A stretch of DNA of 22,306 nt from an uncultured Clostridia bacterium (GTDB lineage Bacteria; Bacillota_A; Clostridia; Christensenellales; UBA1242), in contig CANRFP010000013.1 of the NCBI GenBank assembly GCA_947629895.1, positions 1 through 22,306 of the forward strand, written 5' to 3'. Positions 15,810 through 22,306 of the stretch are shown here, piece after piece. The notes below the pieces were generated by a model. It did no database searches. It saw only the letters and a program-made list of their open reading frames with translations, and was not told the origin of the DNA. Position numbers and translations under genes: made by a program. Each line of letters begins with the position of its first letter. The first letter of the stretch is position 1.

Positions 15810-16290
15810 CGTTTATTTTTTCAAATTCTGTAACCGCTTCGGCAATTCTGCTTTGTTTGTGCCTTCTTAAAGCGCGCTGCAAGATTGAAGGATATTTTTG
15901 GTCTAGTTCATATTTATCAATTGTGTTTGACATGGATTTCACAAACAGCCTTCCCGCCTTTCGCTTGTCAACTTGCTTTGCCACAATTTCGCTTGAGTTG
16001 GAATTTTTAACAGCATACACACACTGTTTCACTCCCTTTCGTTTTTGCAATTTTAGATAAATGTAAATAAGCACAAACACAATCAAAAAGGCAAGAGCAA
16101 AATAGATGTAATATTCGTTAAAGCCAGAAATGACAACAAAAAGCAGCAGCAGTGCAACAAAAAACAGCAACGAAAACCAAACAAAACGCAAATCATTTTT
16201 TGCAGTTTCAACAATGTTTTTCCCCTCAAAAAACATCAAGTGATATTCGCCCTCAACATTTTCAATGTTTTTAACGTTGATTTTTGCCAT
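15790..16290 (-). CDS. Two-transmembrane-helix protein with basic cytoplasmic tail, function unknown
   Basis: A 166-residue protein. Residues about 36-56 (FVWFSLLFFVALLLLFVVISG) and 60-80 form a hairpin of two membrane helices, leaving both ends on the same side. The tail (residues 82-166) is rich in Lys, Arg and Glu and ends in a helical stretch (RALRRHKQSRIAEAVTEFEK). The start at 16290 follows AAAGGAAATTAG. It has its own promoter, with a palindrome over the -10, and its own terminator, so it is a single-gene unit between alaS and the U32 peptidase gene. I recognise no family. It could sit in a membrane complex or act as a small regulator, but that is inference. Confidence 0.75.
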   Translation of the reverse strand: MAKINVKNIENVEGEYHLMFFEGKNIVETAKNDLRFVWFSLLFFVALLLLFVVISGFNEYYIYFALAFLIVFVLIYIYLKLQKRKGVKQCVYAVKNSNSSEIVAKQVDKRKAGRLFVKSMSNTIDKYELDQKYPSILQRALRRHKQSRIAEAVTEFEKINESRKKN

Positions 16291-16307
16291 CTAATTTCCT
16301 TTTATTT

Positions 16308-16346
16308 TATATGATTATATTATCATATATTCAAAAATTTTGTCAA
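16308..16346 (-). promoter_or_regulatory. Promoter of the two-TM protein gene with a palindrome over the -10
   Basis: On the minus strand TTGACA (16341-16346) and TAATAT (16317-16322) are 18 bases apart. An inverted repeat with 8-base arms (TATATGAT, 6-base spacer, ATCATATA; 16308-16329) covers the -10 and could be an operator, although AT-rich DNA gives such palindromes by chance. Confidence 0.6.
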
Positions 16347-16354
16347 GTATTTTG

Positions 16355-17542
16355 TTATCTTCTTAAAATGTCGCCTTTCTTTAAAGGCAGTTTGCAAGGC
16401 ACAAGAACTCTCTCTTGAACAACCTTTGCGCTGTCAACTTTTTGCCCTGATGAGTTCAAAATTTCAAAAATTTCAAGTTTTTTTCGAAAAATTTTAGGAT
16501 TTGGGCTTAAAATTTCAAGTTTTTCGCCACAAGAGAATTTATTTCGCATTTCAAGTTCCACATTTTTGCCGTCACAATCTTTTGTCACAATGGCAACAAA
16601 TTCGCTATCTTGAACAGGCATGCTGTCCTCTGTGAATTGCTTCTGTTCACCCTCAAAATAAAAACCTGTGGTGTAGTGCCGGTGGCTCGCTTTTAAAAGT
16701 TCATCTTGCAAGGCCTTGCCAGGCTTTTTAGGCAGCATATCAAGCGCCTGCCTATATGCATTCACAACCGTTGCAACATAATAAGCAGATTTCATTCGCC
16801 CTTCAATTTTTATGCTGTCAACTCCTGCATCTTTAAGTTCTTGCAAGTGGTTTATCATATTCAAATCTTTGGAATTAAAAATGTAAGTTCCTTTTTCGTC
16901 CTCTTGCACTTCCAACTCATCTTCGCGACTGACTTCTCTCACAAAATATTTCCACCTACAAGCCTGCACGCATTCTCCATGATTGCTGTCTCTTCCTGTC
17001 AAATAATTGGAAAGTAAACAGCGCCCAGAATACGCCATGCACATTGCCCCGTGAACAAAAACTTCAATTTCAACATCTTTTGGCACTTCTTTTCTTATCT
17101 CGGCAATTTCTTTAAGTGACAATTCCCTTGCAAGAATAAGCCTTTTAGCCCCAAGTTTTGCCATGAGTTTTGCCGAATGACTGTTTATGATGTTCGCTTG
17201 TGTTGAAACATGAATTGGAAGGGTTGGTGCATTTTCCCTAACAAATTCCATAACCCCAATGTCGGCAACAATAACCGCATCAACATGAATTTTGCTGAGG
17301 AATTGCAAATATTCTTTAAGCCCCTCAAAATCCTTATCTTTTGCAATTATGTTCAAAGTGACATAAACTTTTTTGTTGTTTTCGTGAGCGATTTTCACAG
17401 CCTTTTCAAGTTCTTCTTCAGAGAAATTTCCTGCAAACGCACGAAGCCCAAATCTACCTCCTGCCAAATAAAATGCATCCGCTCCAAAATGCAAAGCGGT
17501 TTGAAACTTTTCAAAATTTCCTGCTGGCGCTAATAATTCCAT
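16355..17542 (-). CDS. Peptidase U32 family protein (TrhP/YegQ-like, tRNA hydroxylation or collagenase-like)
   Basis: A 395-residue U32 protein. The start at 17542 (MELLAPAGNF) follows AAAAGGAGATTTT; the longer frame to 17572 has no ribosome site. The N-terminal TIM-barrel-like domain opens with ELLAPAGNFEKFQTALHFGADAFY-type residues and FGLRAFAGNF. The U32 signature EVFVHGAMCMAYSGRC (residues 160-175) is complete. Cys168, Cys175, Cys191 and Cys195 (GECVQACRW) are placed as the iron-sulfur ligands of the TrhP group, which makes 5-hydroxyuridine at tRNA position 34 from prephenate. SIKIEGRMKSAYYVATVVNAYR and the C-terminal beta-barrel (VPCKLPLKKGDILRR) fit. A tRNA role is favoured by neighbouring tsaD and prfB. 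Family firm, activity inferred. Confidence 0.88.
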   Translation of the reverse strand: MELLAPAGNFEKFQTALHFGADAFYLAGGRFGLRAFAGNFSEEELEKAVKIAHENNKKVYVTLNIIAKDKDFEGLKEYLQFLSKIHVDAVIVADIGVMEFVRENAPTLPIHVSTQANIINSHSAKLMAKLGAKRLILARELSLKEIAEIRKEVPKDVEIEVFVHGAMCMAYSGRCLLSNYLTGRDSNHGECVQACRWKYFVREVSREDELEVQEDEKGTYIFNSKDLNMINHLQELKDAGVDSIKIEGRMKSAYYVATVVNAYRQALDMLPKKPGKALQDELLKASHRHYTTGFYFEGEQKQFTEDSMPVQDSEFVAIVTKDCDGKNVELEMRNKFSCGEKLEILSPNPKIFRKKLEIFEILNSSGQKVDSAKVVQERVLVPCKLPLKKGDILRR

Positions 17543-17692
17543 AAAATCTCCTTTTAAAAAGCAAAATTTCAAAAATTACACAAAAAATATAAAAAAATTA
17601 TTAAAAAAAGCCTAAAAAATTGCCAAAAATGTATTTTTTTTGATTTTTTATTATTTTTATCTTATTTTTTATTGTATTTTCTTTTATTATTT
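17543..17692 (-). promoter_or_regulatory. Very AT-rich gap with a possible promoter of the U32 gene
   Basis: This 150-base gap is nearly all A and T. On the minus strand TTGGCA (17621-17626) and AATAAT (17597-17602) are 18 bases apart, a plausible but weak promoter for the U32 gene. No GC-containing hairpin is seen after the tsaD stop at 17693, so tsaD may lack a standard terminator. Confidence 0.35.
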
Positions 17693-18751
17693 TTAAATCG
17701 CAACCACTGGTGATGCTGTGAGTGTTAAATCGGCAAGCCCGATGCCTTCCAAAATGTAATAGTAGGCAATCGAGCCAATCATTGCAGCGTTGTCAGTGCA
17801 AAATTTCAAATTTGGTGCAAACATTTTCACTCCCAAATTTGAACACATTTTTTCAAGCTTTTCTCTCAGCGCCATGTTTGCTCCAACTCCGCCCGCAATC
17901 ACAAGTTTTTCTGCCCCAACTTTTTTTATTGCAAGCGAGGTTTTGTTTGCAAGTTCTTCAACAGCAAGATTTTGGAAAGACATCGCAACATCCGCCTTTG
18001 AAAATTCTTCGCCCTTTTGCTCTTTGTTATGCACAAAATTCACAACCGCGGTTTTAAGCCCACTAAACGAAAAATCCAAACTGTTTGGAAGTGGTGCGTG
18101 ATAGTTAAATTTCACCTGCTCTTTCCCCTCTTTTGCAAGCCTTTCAATGTTTGGCCCGCCAGGATAAGAAAGCCCAAGCACGCGTGCCACTTTATCAAAA
18201 CACTCCCCCACACTGTCATCAACAGTTGAGCCAAGCAACTTGAAAGAACAATAATTGTCAACTTGCACAAGTGCCGTGTGCCCTCCGCTCACCATAAGGC
18301 ACAAAAATGGTGGCGTCAAATCCTTGTGCGAAATGTAATTTGCGCCAATATGCCCATGCACGTGACTGACGGCAATAAGTGGAACTTTCAAAGCGTAGGC
18401 AAGTGTCTTTGCAAAGTTAACTCCAACAAGCAACGCACCAATCAACCCCGCCCCATAAGTCACCGCAACTGCATCAACATCTTGAAGGGTTTTTCCCGCC
18501 TTTTGCAGCGCCTCGTCAAGCACGCTTGAAATGTTTTTTATATGATTTCTTGATGCAATTTCTGGCACAACCCCGCCATACAGTTTGTGAATATCAATTT
18601 GAGAGGAAATTATGTTTGAAAGCACCTCTCTGCCATTTTTCACAAGTGCGATGGATGTTTCATCGCAAGAACTTTCCACAGAAAGAACCAAGACATCTTT
18701 TTTTGTCTTTAAAGCCTCAAACTTTTCTTTTGCAATTTCTTCATAACTCAT
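17693..18751 (-). CDS. tsaD: tRNA N6-adenosine threonylcarbamoyltransferase TsaD
   Basis: TsaD transfers the threonylcarbamoyl group to A37 of ANN-decoding tRNAs, together with TsaB and TsaE. The protein has 352 residues, normal length with about 18 extra N-terminal residues (MSYEEIAKEKFEALKTKK). ASKHA motifs: VLSVESSCDETSIAL, YGGVVPEIASRNH, the metal-binding HVHGH (His130 and His134), CLMVSGGHTALV, DDSVGECFDKVARVLG, YPGGPNIERLA, LDFSFSGLKTAV, VIAGGVGANMALR and CTDNAAMIG. Its ATG (18749-18751) overlaps the prfB TGA in ATGA, so translation is probably coupled to RF2. No tsaB or tsaE gene is in the window. Secure. Confidence 0.96.
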   Translation of the reverse strand: MSYEEIAKEKFEALKTKKDVLVLSVESSCDETSIALVKNGREVLSNIISSQIDIHKLYGGVVPEIASRNHIKNISSVLDEALQKAGKTLQDVDAVAVTYGAGLIGALLVGVNFAKTLAYALKVPLIAVSHVHGHIGANYISHKDLTPPFLCLMVSGGHTALVQVDNYCSFKLLGSTVDDSVGECFDKVARVLGLSYPGGPNIERLAKEGKEQVKFNYHAPLPNSLDFSFSGLKTAVVNFVHNKEQKGEEFSKADVAMSFQNLAVEELANKTSLAIKKVGAEKLVIAGGVGANMALREKLEKMCSNLGVKMFAPNLKFCTDNAAMIGSIAYYYILEGIGLADLTLTASPVVAI

Positions 18752-19855
18752 TGTTTTGCACTTGTCCTTTTCAAATATTCGTTTATAAATTCTTGAATGT
18801 TTCCATTCATAACCGATTGCACATCACTGTCCTCAAAATTTGTCCTGTGGTCCTTAACCAAAGTGTAAGGGCAAAAAACATAAGAACGAATTTGGCTTCC
18901 CCACTCAATTTTTTTGACATCGCCGCGAATTGATGCCAATTTTTCAAGCTCTTCCAACTCTTGCTTTTCAACAAGTTTTGAATAGAGCATTTTCATTGCC
19001 GTTTCACGATTTTGCACCTGTGAACGCTCCGTTTGGCATGCCACAATAATTCCACTTGGAATGTGCGTTATTCTAATTGCAGATTCCGTTTTGTTAACGT
19101 GCTGCCCGCCCGCACCCGAACTGCGATAAGTGTCAATTTTCAAATCCTCTGGGCGAATGACAATGTCTGGCGCTTCTTCAATTTCTGGCATAACTTCCAA
19201 ACTTGCAAAACTTGTGTGCCTTCTGGCATTGGCATCAAAAGGCGAAATTCTCACAAGCCTATGCACGCCTTTTTCCGCTTTCAAATAGCCATAAGCATAT
19301 TCGCCAGAAACAAGATAGGAAATGGATTTTATTCCAGCATCTTCGCCATCCAAAACATCCAAAACCTTCAATTTAAAGCCACTTTTTTCTGCATACATTG
19401 AATACATCCTAAACAGCATATCCGTCCAATCTTGCGCCTCTGTTCCGCCTGCACCAGCATGCAAAGTCATGATGGCATTATAGTTGTCATATTTTCCCGA
19501 AAGCAAAGTTTCAAGTTTTGCACTTTCAATTTCCTTTTCAAGTTTAAGCAGCGTTTCATTCAATTCGTCAAAAATCGATTGGTCGTCAACCTCTTCCAAA
19601 AGTTCAACGCTCGCCTCGCAATTGTCAATCATGCTGCCCAAAGCCTTAATTTTGTTTAATTTATATTCGCAAAGTTTCATTTCTCTGCCAATTTTGGAAA
19701 CTCTTTTTGCATCAGTAAAAAATCCATCTGAAAGTTGGATTTGTTTATATTCTTCAAGTTTTTTCTCTGTTCCAACCGGGTCAAAGACACTCCTTAATAA
19801 AGGAAAAGTCCGCTTTTAATTTCCCCAATTTTTCTTTTTGAACATCAACAATCAT
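18748..19855 (-). CDS. prfB: Peptide chain release factor 2 (RF2), with programmed +1 frameshift
   Basis: RF2 releases the peptide at UGA and UAA. Translation starts at 19855 (AAGGAG 5 bases upstream) and reads 24 codons (MIVDVQKEKLGKLKADFS then FIKECL) before an in-frame TGA at 19781-19783. The +1 frame continues as DPVGTEKKLEEYKQ through to 18748. The product is 368 residues after skipping T19783. The anticodon-like tripeptide SPF is at residues 204-206 and the GGQ catalytic loop (SSGAGGQHVNKTES) at 249-251, essentially the E. coli positions. The ATG at 19680 is internal. This is a normal, self-regulated gene and not a pseudogene. tsaD overlaps its end. The prfB partner secA is not upstream; an MFS-like transporter is. 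Confidence 0.95.
19780..19795 (-). promoter_or_regulatory. prfB: Programmed +1 frameshift site of prfB (autoregulation)
   Basis: On the minus strand an internal Shine-Dalgarno AAGGAG (19790-19795), a 3-base spacer TGT, and CTT TGA C (19780-19786) form the standard RF2 site. When RF2 is scarce, the ribosome pauses at UGA and slips from CUU to UUU, allowing synthesis of RF2. Confidence 0.95.
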
Positions 19856-19923
19856 AAAATCTCCTTAAAAACACATTAAAATATATCACAAACACAAAAA
19901 AAAGTAAAGTGATAAGCCACAAT

Positions 19924-19950
19924 TAAAGAAAAACAAGCCCTTCGGCCTGT
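19924..19950 (-). terminator. Intrinsic terminator of the ATPase-transporter operon
   Basis: A 7-bp stem (19933-19939 with 19944-19950, one G-U pair) has a 4-base loop; on the minus strand GGCTTGT runs into TTTTTC. Its first arm starts on the last base of the transporter TGA stop (19950-19952). Confidence 0.8.
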
Positions 19951-21254
19951 CAATCTTCAACTTTTTCAATAACTTCTGCCATATGCGCTTTTTTGAATTC
20001 TTCGTCTTGCTTGATAAGCGCCTTTTCCAAAAAGATTAAACTCAGCCCATACATGCAATAGAACCCGCACACAACGCCCAGCACAATCTTTAAGAACAAT
20101 GTTCCGCCGCCCATCATGCCGTCCAAAACGCCCGAAACCAAAAGCAAACAAGACGACAAAATTCTGCCTGCGCCCAGCCAAAATTCCGTGACAGCAGTGT
20201 TTTCAAGAATATGTGAATGCATTGAAAGAACTCTAATCACGCCCGACCTTCTGCTGTCAGAAACAGACATCAAAATAACGTTCAAAACAACATAAACTGC
20301 ATAGAAAATGATGATTGTTATTTCGTTTGTTGCGGCAAGAATGCCAATAATGGTGCAAGTTACAAGTGCCACTGTGCCGCCGATGAACCATTTTGAGCGT
20401 TTTTTACGATAGAATTTAAGATAAAACATCATGGTAATCAAAGAAATTGCTGTGAAAATGGATTGATACATACCAAGTGAAGAGTTTGACCCAACGTTTG
20501 TTATCACAAGAATGGTGATTAAAGTTGTGAAACAGTCATAAGAAGCCCCCCTAAAAAATGCTTGAACATAAACGAGCCACAGCGGTTTCACTTTTTCCTT
20601 TTCTTTAACAATTTCCTTTGAAAAACTCAAAAGATGGAAATCCAATTTATATGCCTTTTTAGGCCTTATCAAAAACGAGAACACAATAAGAAGCGCCGCA
20701 ACAACAAACATTATGTAAGTGACAATTGAAAAGTCTATATCGGCAATATAACCCAAACAAATTGGGAAAATTATGTAAACAAGTTGAAACATAATTTTCT
20801 TAACTGCAAAGAACTTTGTTTGATATTTGCTGCTTATAACTTCTGAGGTTAGGTTGTTGTATCCAGAAGAGAAAAATCCCCAAGCCAAGCCATAAACCGA
20901 AGCAATAAGCGGAAGGAATGTTATCATATTGTCTTGCAAGAAGTAAACAAGTAAAACCACCACAGCAAGCAAGCAAGAGCCAATTGAAACAAAGATGCTT
21001 TTGTTGATTTTCTTTAAGAAGTGGCCTGTCCAAGTGTAGCACAAAACGATAACCAAATAGTCAAGAGCGTAAAACAGTCCAATGCTCACAATGTTGTGGG
21101 AAAGTTGAATTTTATCAACTGCCCCGTCCATAATGTTGAATCTTAAAACTTTTGAAATAAAGAACAAGTCAATAAAAATGCAAATGACCGCTTGCAAACA
21201 GTCACAGGCAACAATCGATATTCCACTTAAATCAAAAAGTTTGCTTTTCTTCAT
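19950..21254 (-). CDS. MFS-like multi-pass membrane transporter, substrate unknown
   Basis: A 434-residue integral membrane protein with about 12 predicted helices in two halves, joined by a basic central loop (IRPKKAYKLDFHLLSF, then KEIVKEKEKVKP, near residues 197-227). I see the conserved-looking GLAWGFFSSGYNNL and a second-half RGASYDC stretch. The C-terminus is charged (EEFKKAHMAEVIEKVED). The start at 21254 has AGGAG upstream inside the preceding gene, and its ATG overlaps the TGA of the P-type ATPase gene (ATGA). It ends in a terminator that starts at its stop. I do not see a clear MFS signature such as GxLaDrxGrkxxl, so the family is a best guess. The tight coupling to the ATPase suggests related physiology. 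Confidence 0.72.
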   Translation of the reverse strand: MKKSKLFDLSGISIVACDCLQAVICIFIDLFFISKVLRFNIMDGAVDKIQLSHNIVSIGLFYALDYLVIVLCYTWTGHFLKKINKSIFVSIGSCLLAVVVLLVYFLQDNMITFLPLIASVYGLAWGFFSSGYNNLTSEVISSKYQTKFFAVKKIMFQLVYIIFPICLGYIADIDFSIVTYIMFVVAALLIVFSFLIRPKKAYKLDFHLLSFSKEIVKEKEKVKPLWLVYVQAFFRGASYDCFTTLITILVITNVGSNSSLGMYQSIFTAISLITMMFYLKFYRKKRSKWFIGGTVALVTCTIIGILAATNEITIIIFYAVYVVLNVILMSVSDSRRSGVIRVLSMHSHILENTAVTEFWLGAGRILSSCLLLVSGVLDGMMGGGTLFLKIVLGVVCGFYCMYGLSLIFLEKALIKQDEEFKKAHMAEVIEKVED

Positions 21255-22306
21255 TTTTCTTTTCTCCTGTGGGCAATTCTAAGAATCCATTTTGTAATTT
21301 CCATATATGGAATAATAAGGAAAGCAGAGCCAATCACCATCAGCCATTGCCACCAATTTATTTGAGTTATTCCCATGGCATTTTGAAGTGGAGCAATTGG
21401 CAAAACCACAACAAGAACGGTTAAAATTAAAGATGCCAAGAAGCTTATGTTCAAAAGCTTGTTGTCAAAAGGATTTGATTTGAAAATTGATTGTGTTTGG
21501 CTTTTAAGATTGAAGCAATGCAAAAGTTCGGTTATGCAAACAAACAAGAAGCAAATTGTTGTGTATTCCAAGTGATTTAAGTGAAGAGCATATCGGCAAA
21601 TTGAATAAAGTGTCAGCGTTGCGGCGGCAACCCAAAGCCCGGAACAGAAAATATTAAAGCCCGCATCACCCCTAAACAAGCTTCCGTTGTTTTTGATAGG
21701 TTTTCGTTTCATAATGTTCTTTTCCGCTTTTTCAAACCCAAGCGCCAGGCCAACAAATGTGTCGGAAACAAAATTTATCCAAAGAATTAGGGCTGGTGTG
21801 AAGAAATTTGAATCTCTAAACACAATCACAATAACGCTCATAAAAAACAGTTCTGCCATAGAAGTTCCAAGCAAAAACATCAGAATTTTCAAAATTGTGT
21901 CATAAATTCGTCTGCCCTCTTTAACCGCACCAACAATGGTTGCAAAGTTGTCGTCTGTCAAAATCATATCGGCAGCCTCTTTGGTGACATCTGTGCCTGT
22001 GATGCCCATTCCGACACCAATGTCCGCCGCCTTGATGCTTGGAGCGTCATTCACTCCATCGCCCGTCATGGCAACAATCTTGTCATTTGCTTTAAGCGCC
22101 TTCACAATTTTAACCTTATGTTCTGGGCTGACACGCGCATAAACTTGATAGTTGTTCACAAGTTTAACAAACTTCTCATCTGGAATTTCATCAAGTTCTT
22201 TTCCGGTGATAACATGTTCTTGACTGCTGCAAATTCCAAGTTCTTTGGCAATCGCAAAAGCAGTGTCTTTGTGGTCGCCCGTAATCATAATTGTGGTTAT
22301 TCCCGC
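21251..22306 (-). CDS. P-type cation ATPase, calcium-type, C-terminal part (5' truncated by window)
   Basis: A PIIA/B P-type ATPase; the frame is open to the right edge (AGITTIMITGDH at the boundary), so the first ATG at 22288 is internal. Visible parts: MITGDHKDTA (end of the P-domain), GDGVNDAPSIKAADIGVGMG (hinge, complete), TDVTKEAADMILTDDNFATI, then six membrane helices of the cation-ATPase C-terminal domain. The M5 segment has SMAELFF (Glu at the SERCA Glu771 position) and M6 has WINFVSDTFVGLALGF (Asn and Asp as in calcium pumps); ITELLHCFN recalls M8. It therefore probably exports Ca2+ or Mn2+. The phosphorylation Asp (DKTGT) lies outside. It is followed by the MFS-like gene with an ATGA overlap. 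Confidence 0.9.
   Translation of the reverse strand, partial: AGITTIMITGDHKDTAFAIAKELGICSSQEHVITGKELDEIPDEKFVKLVNNYQVYARVSPEHKVKIVKALKANDKIVAMTGDGVNDAPSIKAADIGVGMGITGTDVTKEAADMILTDDNFATIVGAVKEGRRIYDTILKILMFLLGTSMAELFFMSVIVIVFRDSNFFTPALILWINFVSDTFVGLALGFEKAEKNIMKRKPIKNNGSLFRGDAGFNIFCSGLWVAAATLTLYSICRYALHLNHLEYTTICFLFVCITELLHCFNLKSQTQSIFKSNPFDNKLLNISFLASLILTVLVVVLPIAPLQNAMGITQINWWQWLMVIGSAFLIIPYMEITKWILRIAHRRKEK

Noticed and set aside
17543..17692. AT-rich gap as a replication origin or DNA unwinding element
   Set aside because: No DnaA-box-like TTATCCACA sequences and no dnaA or dnaN nearby; it is better seen as ordinary AT-rich intergenic DNA.
18748..19680. Shorter prfB starting at the ATG 19680
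   Set aside because: The start lacks a ribosome site and would omit the RF2 N-terminal helices; the upstream 24-codon frame with the CTTTGAC site explains the gene fully.
18748..19855. prfB as a frameshifted pseudogene
   Set aside because: The shift falls exactly on the conserved AAGGAG-TGT-CTT-TGA-C recoding element, so the gene is functional.
1..22306. Code 4 (UGA as Trp), suggested by AT richness
   Set aside because: Several genes terminate at TGA with good protein ends, and prfB with its UGA frameshift is present.

Overview
The window is a compact, AT-rich stretch of chromosome from a low-GC Gram-positive bacterium, most likely an uncultured member of the Clostridia (Bacillota). Shine-Dalgarno sites are strong (AAAGGAG or GAGGT), intergenic DNA is short and very AT-rich, and intrinsic terminators are of the Firmicutes type. 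A PdaB-type polysaccharide deacetylase points to the same group. UGA is a stop codon here: several genes end in TGA, and prfB (RF2) is present with its UGA-dependent autoregulatory frameshift. The content is almost all housekeeping. I see no phage, insertion sequence, CRISPR array, tRNA or rRNA.

Layout. Positions 1-644 (+) hold the 3' end of gpmI, closed by a bidirectional terminator. Positions 725-2174 (-) hold pdaB followed by a tandem-OB SSB-like gene. Positions 2451-7333 (-) hold a type IIA topoisomerase pair, B subunit then A subunit; the A subunit carries a roughly 180-residue acidic N-terminal extension. Positions 7418-7928 (+) hold a perfect consensus sigma-A promoter driving a small exported-protein gene that is split by a frameshift. 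murG follows at 8033-9058 (+). Positions 9055-10442 (-) hold an intracellular-type subtilase translationally coupled to an 82-residue protein. A Gln/Asn-rich 99-residue gene at 10519 (+) may be leaderless. Positions 10820-13748 (-) hold rmuC and a membrane-anchored beta-rich protein.

Positions 13817-15621 (-) hold a compact alaS interrupted by a one-base frameshift, then a two-TM protein (15790-16290), a U32 peptidase (16355-17542), tsaD overlapping prfB (17693-19855), an MFS-like transporter (19950-21254), and the 3' part of a P-type calcium-type ATPase running off the right edge.

Genes that work together: RF2, TsaD, AlaRS and the U32 protein (if it is TrhP-like) all serve translation or tRNA modification. 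MurG and PdaB act on peptidoglycan. The topoisomerase pair, SSB and RmuC act on DNA. Three adjacent pairs on the minus strand overlap by ATGA, which indicates translational coupling.

The points most worth following up are the compact, frameshifted alaS, the N-terminal extension of the topoisomerase A subunit, the leaderless candidate gene, the subtilase with its small coupled partner, and the promoter-driven broken small gene. Two isolated one-base frameshifts, one in an essential gene, suggest that some apparent breaks are sequence errors.
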